From: Ilumatobacteraceae bacterium
Lineage (GTDB): Bacteria; Actinomycetota; Acidimicrobiia; Acidimicrobiales; Ilumatobacteraceae
NCBI GenBank assembly: GCA_009694565.1
Contig: SHUR01000003.1
Location: 1 to 48,968, forward strand
Direction: 5' to 3'
DNA: 48,968 nt
Position numbers and translations under genes: made by a program. The notes under the pieces were generated by a model. The model worked only from the letters and a program-made list of their open reading frames with translations, had not been told where the DNA came from and made no database searches. Below are positions 40,989 to 48,968 of the stretch, in pieces. How positions within the stretch are numbered: position 1 is the first letter of the stretch; each line of letters starts with the position of its first letter.

Positions 40989-41288
40989 ATGTTGGTCAAC
41001 CAATTTCTCTTGCTTGCTGCTGTTTTGTTTTGCATTGGCGTCTATGGCGTTATCGCCCGCAAGAACGCTGTCCTTGTGTTGATGTCAATCGAACTCATTT
41101 TGAACTCAGTAAATATCAATCTGCTGGCCTTCTCTATGCGTAATGGCTCTCTTGATGGCCATACCTTCGCGCTGTACATCATCGCAATTGCCGCTGCCGA
41201 AGTTGGTGTGGGTCTCGCAATGGTCCTCCTCATGTATCGCAATCGCCGTTCTATTGACCTTGATGAACTCTCAGAGATGAAGGGCTGA
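40989..41288 (+). CDS. nuoK: Complex I subunit NuoK (second cluster)
   Basis: 99 residues, three helices. Both conserved glutamates are seen, in LMSIELILNSVN and AAAEVGVGLAMVL. GGAGGG overlaps the end of nuoJ as ribosome binding site. Two bases separate it from nuoJ and four from nuoL. Confidence 0.95.
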   Translation: MLVNQFLLLAAVLFCIGVYGVIARKNAVLVLMSIELILNSVNINLLAFSMRNGSLDGHTFALYIIAIAAAEVGVGLAMVLLMYRNRRSIDLDELSEMKG

Positions 41289-41292
41289 TCCA

Positions 41293-43734
41293 ATGCTTGC
41301 TGAAGCCACAGAAGCAGCACTGAAGTCGGGGTGGTTCCTCGAGCATGCATGGGCCATCCCCGTCATTCCTGCATTGTCGTTCTTTCTTATTATTTTCTTC
41401 GGAAAGCGCATGCCAAAGAAGGGAAGTGAATTCGGCGTTGCTTCCATGATTGGTGCGTTGATCTTTGCTGGTGGTGCTGCATTCCAATGGATTCAACGAG
41501 TCAACGGAGCTCCTGAAGAAGCTTTTGTTTCCCCCGTTGTGAAGACATGGACGTGGTGGCAAAACAGTGGAATAACGTTTGGCATTGGTCAACATGTTGA
41601 CGGACTCACTGTCGCAATTCTTTTGGTTGTTGCGTTTATCTCCACTTTGGTGCAGGTCTATTCACTCGAATATCTGCGTGGAGATCGTCGCTACACTCAC
41701 TTTTTCGCTTCATTGACTTTGTTCTCTGCCGGAATGCTCAACATGGTTGTTGCAGAGAACATGATTCAACTCATCTTGGGTTGGGAAATCATGGGTCTGT
41801 GCTCATTCCTTCTTATTGGTCACTGGTGGGAAGAGGGCGCAAACAGTCGCGCTGCACTGAAAGCGTTCTTCACCACACGCACTGGTGATATCGGTCTTCT
41901 CACAGGCACAGCCATTCTGTTTTTCTCAGCTAATGAATGGACCACAAAGACGCTTGGCGTTTCTGGCTTCTCGATTCGTGGTCTGTCATCGTGGGCGTTG
42001 TCAGGTGACCCTGGCCATGCAGCCATCACAATGGGTGCAATAGCCCTCTTTATTGCAGCTATCGGCAAGAGTGGTCAGTTCCCACTGCACACATGGTTGC
42101 CAGATGCAATGGCTGGTCCAACCCCTGTTAGTTCGCTATTGCATTCATCAACCATGGTTGTTGCTGGTGTGTTCCTCGTCGCTCGTTTGTACCCGGTTTT
42201 CTTCAAAGGCATGGACATCCTTGGGGGCAGCGCCAACTTCATCGTTGTCATCGGTGGCATCACCATCGTTATTGCTGCACTGCTCGCGTTTGTGCAGACA
42301 GATATCAAGAAGGTTCTTGCCTACTCAACAGTAAGCCAACTTGGCTACATGATGATGGGACTTGGTGCCGGTGCATGGTTGCCGGCCGTCTTTCACATCT
42401 TCACGCACGCGTTCTTTAAAGCATGTTTGTTTCTTGGTGCCGGGTCAATCAGCCACAGTTCTTCGCATCACTCATTCGAGATGAAAAAAGACATGGGTGG
42501 GCTTCGCAAGTTCATGCCAATCACTTTTGGCACGTGGATTGTTTCCACTCTTGCTCTCTGTGGAGTGTTCCCCTTCTCTGGGTTCTTTTCAAAAGATGAA
42601 ATCATCGACAACGTTGGGCACAATGGCTACAACGTTTTCATGATTGTTGGACTTGCCGGAGCATTCCTCACTGCGGCCTACATGACGCGCGCAACGTATC
42701 TCACTTTCTTTGGTCAGCCACGTGGTGCATCTGCAGGTGAACATCATGAAGAAGAGAGCCAAGACTCGCATGCGGTACATGATGACCGTGCAGACCATGG
42801 CCACGACACTCATGATTCACACGATGCTCACGCATCACACGGACCACGTGAATCTGGTTGGCTCATCACTGTTCCACTGGTTATCTTGGCAACACTTGCT
42901 CTTGGCTCTGGTTTCTTAAACGCAGCACCATTTGGAGAAAAGTGGGAAAACTTTAAGAAGTGGGTTGAGCCGAGTGCAGAAGTAGTCAACCCCACAGGCA
43001 TTGCTTATGTCGTTGGCGGTGTCGGCGAGGCTCGCGTCGCATCAGATACTCCAACAGACTCAACTGTTGTAGAGGGAGAAGACTCAACTGTTGTAGAAGA
43101 TGAAGCGCACTCCGAGATGTTGGAGGCGACCACTGCCAGTGGTGAAGACACACATTCCAGTGAATCAGTACATCATGAATCGCCGTGCGGAACTGAGACG
43201 CCAGAGCAAGGTGTTTGCGCGGCCCCGCAGCTTAGCCACGCGCCATTCAAGTGGTCTAAGGCCGGACTTTCAATGCTGATTGTTCTCGCCGGCTTCCTTC
43301 TCAGTTTGTTTGTATGCATTCAGTTGTACGAAAAGAAAAACGAGAAGTTTGTTGGCCTCACAGAGCGAAATAAGGCATTGGGCTTTGGATACAAGCTTCT
43401 TGTCAATAAGTACTACCTTGATGTTTTGTATGAAAAAATCATTGTTCGCTCGATCGCACACCCCATTGCCGGTGCGGTGTACTGGTTCAATCAAAAAGTT
43501 CTTGATGGCGTCGTTAACGGAGCAGGTACAACAGCAAAGACCATTGCTGGTTGGGTGTACCGCAATATCGATCAACGCGTGGTCGATGGAGCCGTGAACG
43601 GCACGGGCAGTGTTGCTCAAGGTGCCGGAAGCGCACTTCGTCCTGTTCAGTCTGGAAAAGTCAATCAATATGGGGCGTTGTTGTTCGGCGCAGCCGCCAT
43701 CGGCGCCCTCGTACTCGTCATCGTAAATACCTAG
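41293..43734 (+). CDS. nuoL: Complex I antiporter-like subunit NuoL (second cluster), enlarged
   Basis: 813 residues, about 180 more than the first-cluster NuoL. The core is standard: FPLHTWLPDAMAGPTPVSSL (about 263-282) and HAFFKACLFLGAG. Two insertions stand out. Residues about 480-518 are rich in histidine, aspartate and serine, with ten His. Residues about 579-650 are acidic, with a duplicated DSTVVE segment and two cysteines (SPCGTE, GVCAAP). The C-terminus has two tandem DGxVNGxG motifs (about 738 and 762) before the last helix. Possible metal binding or regulation is inference. The reading frame is intact and in operon context, so this is not a fusion artefact. Confidence 0.94.
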   Translation: MLAEATEAALKSGWFLEHAWAIPVIPALSFFLIIFFGKRMPKKGSEFGVASMIGALIFAGGAAFQWIQRVNGAPEEAFVSPVVKTWTWWQNSGITFGIGQHVDGLTVAILLVVAFISTLVQVYSLEYLRGDRRYTHFFASLTLFSAGMLNMVVAENMIQLILGWEIMGLCSFLLIGHWWEEGANSRAALKAFFTTRTGDIGLLTGTAILFFSANEWTTKTLGVSGFSIRGLSSWALSGDPGHAAITMGAIALFIAAIGKSGQFPLHTWLPDAMAGPTPVSSLLHSSTMVVAGVFLVARLYPVFFKGMDILGGSANFIVVIGGITIVIAALLAFVQTDIKKVLAYSTVSQLGYMMMGLGAGAWLPAVFHIFTHAFFKACLFLGAGSISHSSSHHSFEMKKDMGGLRKFMPITFGTWIVSTLALCGVFPFSGFFSKDEIIDNVGHNGYNVFMIVGLAGAFLTAAYMTRATYLTFFGQPRGASAGEHHEEESQDSHAVHDDRADHGHDTHDSHDAHASHGPRESGWLITVPLVILATLALGSGFLNAAPFGEKWENFKKWVEPSAEVVNPTGIAYVVGGVGEARVASDTPTDSTVVEGEDSTVVEDEAHSEMLEATTASGEDTHSSESVHHESPCGTETPEQGVCAAPQLSHAPFKWSKAGLSMLIVLAGFLLSLFVCIQLYEKKNEKFVGLTERNKALGFGYKLLVNKYYLDVLYEKIIVRSIAHPIAGAVYWFNQKVLDGVVNGAGTTAKTIAGWVYRNIDQRVVDGAVNGTGSVAQGAGSALRPVQSGKVNQYGALLFGAAAIGALVLVIVNT

Positions 43735-43746
43735 GGAGCTACCGCA

Positions 43747-45288
43747 ATGGAAGTCATAAGCAACCACAACTGGGCTCTAACAGTCGGCACATTCTTGCCG
43801 CTTGTCGGAGTTCTGATCATGCTGTTCATACCGAAAGCTGAAGAGGCACTGATTAAATCAGTCGCAATCGCAACAGCAATCGCCACACTCGCTGTGGGTA
43901 TTTACACAATGGTCCAGTTCGACTTCGGCAATGCCGGCGCCATGCAGTTCGTGGCGAAACACGACTGGATTTCAGTCATTAAGTCGTCGTATTACATCGG
44001 CATCGATGGCATCAGCCTTCCGCTCTACCTCCTGTCGATGGTGATCACCGTTCTCGTCATGATTTATTCGTGGGATCACGTGCCATCACCTGGCAACCCA
44101 AAGGCATTCTTCAGCTTGATGTTGATTCTGCAAACAGGTATGGCCGGAACATTCATTGCTCGCGACCTCATCTTGTTCTTCGTGTTCTTCGAACTTGTGC
44201 TTTTGCCGATGTACTTCATGATCGGTGTTTGGGGTGGCGAAAATCGTCAATACGCATCGCTCAAGTTTTTCTTGTACACCATGTTTGGATCGGCTCTCAT
44301 GTTGGTTGCCTTCTTGGCATTATTCTTCAAGACGGGAGCTGAGAGCTTCTCTATTCCGTTCCTCATTGAGCAGGGCGTCAATATTTCACGCACTACTCAA
44401 ATTTGGATTTTCGCCGGAATGTTCGTTGGCTTTGCAGTCAAAGTTCCGATGTTTCCATTCCACACATGGTTGCCAGATGCACATACTCAAGCACCAACAC
44501 AGGGTTCAGTCATCCTTGCTGCAGTGTTGTTGAAGTTGGGTACGTATGGGTTTGTACGTATCGCAATTCCGGTTCTTCCAGAAGCAGCGAGAGCATGGGC
44601 ACCATATATAGGTGGTCTTGCAGTGATCGGAATTATCTACGGTTCGCTTGGCTGTCTTGCACAAACTGATATGAAGCGTCTGATTGCTTTCTCGTCTGTG
44701 GCACATATGGGCTTCGTGATGCTCGGTATTTCAACTCTCACTTCATTCGGTATGAATGCTGCGATGTTTGGCATGGTTGCCCATGGTCTCATCACCGGCA
44801 TGTTGTTCTTCGTTGCTGGTTCTGTCAAAGAGCGTTACCACACGCTGGAAATTAAGCGCATTTCTGGCATGTTGTTGCAGATGCCAAAACTTGGATGGAT
44901 TCTTGGCTTCTGTGCAATGGCGTCACTCGGCTTACCGGGTCTTGCTGGTTTCTGGGGCGAGTTCCCAGCAATCTTGTCTGCATACCAACCAGCTCCGGGA
45001 CTTTCAGTCAATGTGTTCCGCACGTACATGGTGATTGCAGCTATCGGAACAGTCTTTGCTGCCGCTTACTTGTTATGGCTCTTCCAGCGCATCGCATTTG
45101 GTGAACCAGCTGCAGAGTTTGCTGCTGGTCACGGACATGATGAGGACATCCATGATGTCAACAAGTTTGAGTGGATTGCCTGGACACCACTTCTGATCGC
45201 AATTGTTGTCTTTGGTGTGTACCCACAATTGATGTTCAAGGTTCTTGACCCAGCAGTGGGCGTTACTCTAAAGGCTTTCGGAGGCTGA
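43747..45288 (+). CDS. nuoM: Complex I antiporter-like subunit NuoM (second cluster)
   Basis: 513 residues. FFELVLLPMYFMIGVWG (about 140-156) with the key glutamate and PFHTWLPDAHTQAPTQGSVI (about 237-256) identify it. GGGAG at 43734-43738 precedes ATG 43747. A His/Asp-rich loop near the end (GHGHDEDIHDV) is modest. It is more similar in length to the first copy than NuoL is. Confidence 0.95.
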   Translation: MEVISNHNWALTVGTFLPLVGVLIMLFIPKAEEALIKSVAIATAIATLAVGIYTMVQFDFGNAGAMQFVAKHDWISVIKSSYYIGIDGISLPLYLLSMVITVLVMIYSWDHVPSPGNPKAFFSLMLILQTGMAGTFIARDLILFFVFFELVLLPMYFMIGVWGGENRQYASLKFFLYTMFGSALMLVAFLALFFKTGAESFSIPFLIEQGVNISRTTQIWIFAGMFVGFAVKVPMFPFHTWLPDAHTQAPTQGSVILAAVLLKLGTYGFVRIAIPVLPEAARAWAPYIGGLAVIGIIYGSLGCLAQTDMKRLIAFSSVAHMGFVMLGISTLTSFGMNAAMFGMVAHGLITGMLFFVAGSVKERYHTLEIKRISGMLLQMPKLGWILGFCAMASLGLPGLAGFWGEFPAILSAYQPAPGLSVNVFRTYMVIAAIGTVFAAAYLLWLFQRIAFGEPAAEFAAGHGHDEDIHDVNKFEWIAWTPLLIAIVVFGVYPQLMFKVLDPAVGVTLKAFGG

Positions 45289-45291
45289 CCC

Positions 45292-46800
45292 GTGCTAAGC
45301 ACAATCGCCACCGCAGCGTGGTCATCGCCAACAATTGATTACCACGCGTTAGCTCCTGAGATGATTCTTGGGTTAGGTATTGTGCTGCTCTTGTTGCTCG
45401 ACTTGTTCTTGTCTGATGCTCGTAAATGGTTGTTAACCCCTGTCGCAAGTTTTACCTTGCTTGGTGCGTTCATCCCGGTACTGACGTTGGCATTAAACGA
45501 TGCCGGCACGCGACAAATGTTTGACGGTCGTTACGTGATTGATGATTTCAGTTTGGTGATGAAGGGCATGTTCTTACTTGCCGGATACGTAGTTGTTCTT
45601 CTTGCCGCTGACTACATCCGTGAAGGTGACTATTACCAAGGTGAATTTTGGTTCCTCATGCTGTCCAGTATTATGGGAATGGTCATGATGGCATCAAGCC
45701 GCGACCTCATCTCCATTTTCGTGTCGCTTGAGTTCTTATCCATTCCTGCATACATGCTTGCTGCATGGCGCAAGCGTGATTCGCGAAGCAACGAGGCTGG
45801 TATCAAGTACTACCTTCTTGGCGTCTTTGCCTCAGCAATCATGCTGTACGGCATGTCATTGCTCTACGGAATCACGAACTCAACAAAGCTCACTGAGATC
45901 GGTGCTTCTCTTGGTAGCAACCTCTCCTCAATTCGTGCACTCGCGGTGTTCTTCGTGGTCATCGGTTTTGCGTTCAAGATTTCAGCGGTGCCATTTCACA
46001 CGTGGGCGCCTGACACTTATCAAGGTGCACCAACACCTGTTACTGCATTCTTGTCAGTTGCCTCAAAGGCAGCTGGTTTCGTTGCGCTTGTAACGGTTGT
46101 GTATGTCGGATTCCCTGGCTCACACGCCGTGTGGCAGCCCGTCTTTTGGATTCTCTCTGCGGCCACAATGACTCTTGGCAACGTCATGGCATTGAAGCAA
46201 ACAAGCATCGTGCGAATGTTGGCCTATTCATCAATCGCACAGGGCGGTTTCATCCTCATGCCACTCGCCGTTGCTGGTGAAACGGGTGTCGCAGAGTCTG
46301 CGTTACGCGCGGTCGTTACGTACCTCATTGTGTATGCAGCCACCAACCTCGGTGTCTTTGCTGTCGTTATGGTTGTCGCTCGCAAGACACGTAGTGGTGA
46401 AATTTCCTCGTACGGTGGGTTGTTCTCATATGCCCCTGGTATCGCAACTCTGATGACTATCTTTATGGCATCGCTTGCTGGTATCCCGCCGTTTGGTGGT
46501 TGGTTCGGCAAGTTCGCAGCCTTCCAGTCGCTTGTTTCTGCCGGTACAACCTGGGCCTATGTTCTTGCAATCATTGGTGGCGTGAACTCAGTTGTCGCTT
46601 TTGGCTACTACGGCAGCATCTTGCGCGAAATGTGGATGCGCCCTGTTCCAGACGGTGACACATCTCCAGTACCTGTGAAGTCATCACTTGCAGTCGCCCT
46701 TGGTATTACTAGCCTCGCGACATTGTTGTTGGGTGTGTTACCTGGCCTCGTGATTCACTTCGGTGATATTGCCGGTCTAGCCGGTGCCTTCGGCCGCTGA
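45292..46800 (+). CDS. nuoN: Complex I antiporter-like subunit NuoN (second cluster)
   Basis: 502 residues, GTG start three bases after the nuoM stop. SLEFLSIPAYMLAAW carries the conserved glutamate; PFHTWAPDTYQGAPTPVTAF (about 234-253) and SVASKAAGF give the core with lysine. The last 17 bases overlap the methyltransferase gene, so the two are translationally linked. Confidence 0.95.
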   Translation: MLSTIATAAWSSPTIDYHALAPEMILGLGIVLLLLLDLFLSDARKWLLTPVASFTLLGAFIPVLTLALNDAGTRQMFDGRYVIDDFSLVMKGMFLLAGYVVVLLAADYIREGDYYQGEFWFLMLSSIMGMVMMASSRDLISIFVSLEFLSIPAYMLAAWRKRDSRSNEAGIKYYLLGVFASAIMLYGMSLLYGITNSTKLTEIGASLGSNLSSIRALAVFFVVIGFAFKISAVPFHTWAPDTYQGAPTPVTAFLSVASKAAGFVALVTVVYVGFPGSHAVWQPVFWILSAATMTLGNVMALKQTSIVRMLAYSSIAQGGFILMPLAVAGETGVAESALRAVVTYLIVYAATNLGVFAVVMVVARKTRSGEISSYGGLFSYAPGIATLMTIFMASLAGIPPFGGWFGKFAAFQSLVSAGTTWAYVLAIIGGVNSVVAFGYYGSILREMWMRPVPDGDTSPVPVKSSLAVALGITSLATLLLGVLPGLVIHFGDIAGLAGAFGR

Positions 46801-47812
46801 TTCCATTCGCGCTGCGATTGCAGCGTCACAGGGGAGCATTCCGTTCTCTTCGTTCATGGACTTCGCACTGTACAGCGAGCATGGTTTCTATTCAACAAAA
46901 GGACGCGCTGGCCGACGTGGAGATTTCATTACCTCTGCGGAAGTAGGACCGTTGTTCGGAACTGTTCTTGGTCGAGCAATCGATGACGTATGGAATCGTC
47001 TTGGCCAACCGGACAATTTTCAGATTGTGGAAGTGGGTGCTGGTCCTGGAACGTTGGCACGATCTATTCTTGCTGCAGCGCCAGAATGTCTTCAGCGGGG
47101 CGAATACATCACCATTGAAACCAGTGCAACACAGCGGGCGCTTCACCCAGATGGCGTGACATCAACTGACTCAATGCCATCAATCATTGAATACGGCGTA
47201 GTCATCGCCAATGAATTGCTTGACAACATTCCTTTTGAATTGTGGGTATACGACGACGGGTGGCGCGAGGCACATGTGATTGCAACTGGTGAATCTTTTG
47301 CCGAGATCTTGGTGAACTCTCCAGTTTCATCGTTCTTGCCAAGCAGAGCATCACATGGTTCACGTGCACCTATTCAACGTGAAGCCGCGCAGTGGTTGGC
47401 CGATTCATTATCGGTACTACGTCGTGGGTCAGTTATTGCCTTCGATTACTGCACACCTCTAACGGCTGAAGTTGCATCAATGCCGTGGCGCGAATGGTTG
47501 CGAACATACGCAAGCCATGAAAAAGGTAAGCACTACTTACGCAACCCCGGCGAACAAGACATCACAACGCAAGTGCTCATTGATCAATTGACTGTGGTGC
47601 GTGAACCAGATGCAGTGAGAACACAAGCTCAATTTCTTCAGCGGTGGGGCATAGATGAATTGGTGGAAGAGGGCAAGCGGGTGTGGGCTGAACAAGCATC
47701 TGCGCCGACGCTTGCGGCAATAAAAATGCGAAGCCGCGTTACAGAAGCTGAAGCTTTGTTAGATGAAACCGGACTCGGAAATTTCACCGTATTGGAATGG
47801 AATAATCGCTAA
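46784..47812 (+). CDS. MidA/NDUFAF7-family SAM-dependent protein methyltransferase
   Basis: 342 residues of the DUF185 family. In mitochondria the family member NDUFAF7 dimethylates Arg85 of NDUFS2, the NuoD homologue, during complex I assembly. Seen here: FMDFALYSEHGFYS (24-37), GDFITSAEVGPLFG (46-59), the SAM motif VEVGAGPGTLARSIL (82-96), VIANELLDNIPFELW (about 135-149) and the C-terminal GIDELVEEGKR/KMRSRV region. The GTG start lies inside nuoN2, giving a 17-base overlap. The placement in the second nuo unit points to NuoD2 as substrate, which has the target-type arginine. The modification itself is inference. The stop overlaps the convergent transporter gene by four bases. Confidence 0.88.
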   Translation: MPSAADSIRAAIAASQGSIPFSSFMDFALYSEHGFYSTKGRAGRRGDFITSAEVGPLFGTVLGRAIDDVWNRLGQPDNFQIVEVGAGPGTLARSILAAAPECLQRGEYITIETSATQRALHPDGVTSTDSMPSIIEYGVVIANELLDNIPFELWVYDDGWREAHVIATGESFAEILVNSPVSSFLPSRASHGSRAPIQREAAQWLADSLSVLRRGSVIAFDYCTPLTAEVASMPWREWLRTYASHEKGKHYLRNPGEQDITTQVLIDQLTVVREPDAVRTQAQFLQRWGIDELVEEGKRVWAEQASAPTLAAIKMRSRVTEAEALLDETGLGNFTVLEWNNR

Positions 47813-48735
47813 GCGATTTGTTTGTCGGGCCGGCTAGTCAGCCATGCGCCGACCAAGACCACACACATTCCGACAACTGCAAGTGCAGTGACTTTTTCGT
47901 CACGGAATAAAAGCCCAAGAATTGTTGCAACAACAGGGGTGAAGAATACGCCAATCACGCCTCGCACAGCACCGGCACGCACCATCAACATGCCGTACAT
48001 CACATAGGCAAAACCAGTTCCAAACGCACCGAGCACTAAAAGTGCAAAAAATGCCGACCAAGCAAATTGGCTATCAAAGAATGCAGGAATTCCCAGCGGC
48101 AAGGAAAAGAGCAAGGCAAAAAGTTCTTGCCACAACAGAACGGTGAGTGTCCCGTACTTCACTTGCATCTCTCGCGACAAGATGCTGGTGAATGCATAAC
48201 AGCAGGTTGCGGCCAACAAGAAGGCAACACCACGTAGGGATGCGCCCTTTCCGTCGCCAACACTGCCGATCGAGATCAGTGCGATTCCGATGAAACCAAT
48301 GATCACGGCAGTGATGCGTCGAGCAGATGGCATATTGCGGGTCAAAATGGCAGCGGCAACAACGGTGGTAATTGGAATCGAGCCGTTGATCATTCCGGTG
48401 ATGGATGACGAGACTGATTGCTCGGCCAATGGGTAGAGATAGAAGGGAATGGTCATTGCCACGAGACCGAGTAATGCAACGCGCACCATGTCGGACTTGT
48501 CGATGCGTTTACGGGCGGCAGGGAAACAGGCGAGCGCTAGTGCTCCAAAGCCAAGGCGTGCGATGGGCACAACGCCGGTTGCCACGTGGTCAATGGCAAT
48601 GGCAATAAACAGGAAAGATGCACCCCAGGTCAGCGCAACTGCTGAGGTCATGCCCCATTCCGTTGGTCCGAATTGCTGGGCGGTATCGCGCCCGAGGTTT
48701 GACTTTGTCACTTGTTTAGTCTTGCCGCTCGCCAT
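47809..48735 (-). CDS. EamA/DMT-family transporter
   Basis: 308 residues with ten predicted helices in two EamA repeats (about 25-160 and 170-300), characteristic of drug/metabolite transporters such as RhaT/YdcZ-type exporters; substrate unknown. The start at 48735 (MASGKTKQVTKSN) is chosen over a 70-residue longer frame, which would run into the divergent acetyl-CoA synthetase gene and lacks membrane-protein character. It is convergent with the methyltransferase gene. The 54 bases to the divergent gene hold both promoters. Confidence 0.85.
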   Translation of the reverse strand: MASGKTKQVTKSNLGRDTAQQFGPTEWGMTSAVALTWGASFLFIAIAIDHVATGVVPIARLGFGALALACFPAARKRIDKSDMVRVALLGLVAMTIPFYLYPLAEQSVSSSITGMINGSIPITTVVAAAILTRNMPSARRITAVIIGFIGIALISIGSVGDGKGASLRGVAFLLAATCCYAFTSILSREMQVKYGTLTVLLWQELFALLFSLPLGIPAFFDSQFAWSAFFALLVLGAFGTGFAYVMYGMLMVRAGAVRGVIGVFFTPVVATILGLLFRDEKVTALAVVGMCVVLVGAWLTSRPDKQIA

Positions 48736-48789
48736 AGGTAACTGAGGCTTCGTTTCACTAGTGTCATAAGAACCAACTGGGGGTTTCAC

Positions 48790-48968
48790 ATGGCAGATAA
48801 CGACAACCACGACACAATCGATGCTCTTCAATGGGAAAAGCGGACATTTCCACCGTCCGATGCCTTCAAGAAAGACACTCTTGTTGCAGGTACTTTTCTC
48901 TACGACGAAGCCAATGAAGATTACGAGGCTTTTTGGGCGCGTCAAGCCAGTGAGTTGGTGTCATGGGA
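48790..48968 (+). CDS. acsA: Acetyl-CoA synthetase (3' end beyond the window)
   Basis: The first 59 codons and part of the next. The visible segment, with FPPSDAFKKDTLVAGTFLYD (residues 20-39) and YEAFWARQASELVSW (about 45-59), is the N-terminal ACAS_N domain of acetyl-CoA synthetase, which activates acetate with ATP and CoA. The catalytic core is outside the window, so a propionyl-CoA synthetase or another AMP-forming relative cannot be excluded. GGGGG about six bases before the ATG serves as ribosome binding site. Divergent from the EamA transporter. Confidence 0.8.
   Translation, partial: MADNDNHDTIDALQWEKRTFPPSDAFKKDTLVAGTFLYDEANEDYEAFWARQASELVSW

Noticed and set aside
42733-42850. Simple repeat or CRISPR-like array in the CA/GA-rich stretch
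   Set aside because: It is an in-frame His/Asp/Ser-rich loop of NuoL2 without regular repeat units.
48736-48945. 70-residue N-terminal extension of the EamA transporter
   Set aside because: It would run antisense through the start of acetyl-CoA synthetase, and the segment lacks transporter character.

Overview
The window looks like a chromosome segment of an actinobacterium, most likely an Acidimicrobiia-type organism with roughly 50 % GC. The reasons are: a mycothiol-type glycosyltransferase (MshA-like) followed by a YbjN protein, as in mycobacteria; a rex-hemA-hemC-hemD-hemB order as in Streptomyces; a Bacillus/actinobacterial-type split cytochrome b; and two different nuo clusters, also known from Streptomyces. 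The lineage call is inference from gene content, since no search could be run. I found no tRNA, rRNA, IS element, prophage or CRISPR array.

Layout. 1-5536: the 3' end of mshA, ybjN-like, proC, a SAM hydrolase of the DUF62 family, a 28-residue membrane peptide, an acyl-CoA synthetase and, on the minus strand, a multispanning membrane protein. Between proC and the SAM hydrolase lies a compact, apparently structured RNA of about 100 nt with a GNRA-capped stem and a perfect 13-bp terminator-like hairpin. 5565-12187: Rex, an NADH/NAD+ sensor with a probable operator in front of its own gene, then five tetrapyrrole genes (hemA, C, D, B, L) and one anchored protein of unknown role. 12188-13000 (minus): a membrane-anchored monoheme cytochrome c. 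13331-18560: a menaquinol-cytochrome bc cluster (small membrane protein, 2[4Fe-4S] ferredoxin, cytochrome b6, subunit IV, Rieske, diheme cytochrome c, unknown membrane protein). It runs without a real gap into 18564-33496, a complete 14-subunit complex I operon (nuoA-N).

33498-36117: three metabolic genes (gamma-glutamyl-type amidohydrolase, threonine ammonia-lyase with ACT domain, GMP-synthase-like amidotransferase). 36180-46800: a second, divergent complex I operon with nuoA,B,C,D,H-N but no nuoE,F,G, so it has no NADH-oxidising module. It overlaps a methyltransferase of the MidA/NDUFAF7 family. 47809-48735 (minus): an EamA transporter. 48790 to the end: the start of acetyl-CoA synthetase.

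How they fit together: Rex senses NADH and probably controls haem synthesis. Haem supplies the c- and b-type cytochromes of the bc complex, which shares a putative 20-kb transcription unit with NADH-oxidising complex I. The second complex I must take electrons from another donor, such as ferredoxin or F420H2. The most interesting observations are: the structured RNA before the SAM hydrolase; a MidA methyltransferase coupled to the one NuoD paralogue that carries the arginine methylated in mitochondria; a shared N-terminal motif (IPEHLLxRxKxxR) on two bc-cluster proteins; a ferredoxin and two unknown membrane proteins built into the bc/complex I operon; and a recurring leaderless-promoter pattern.
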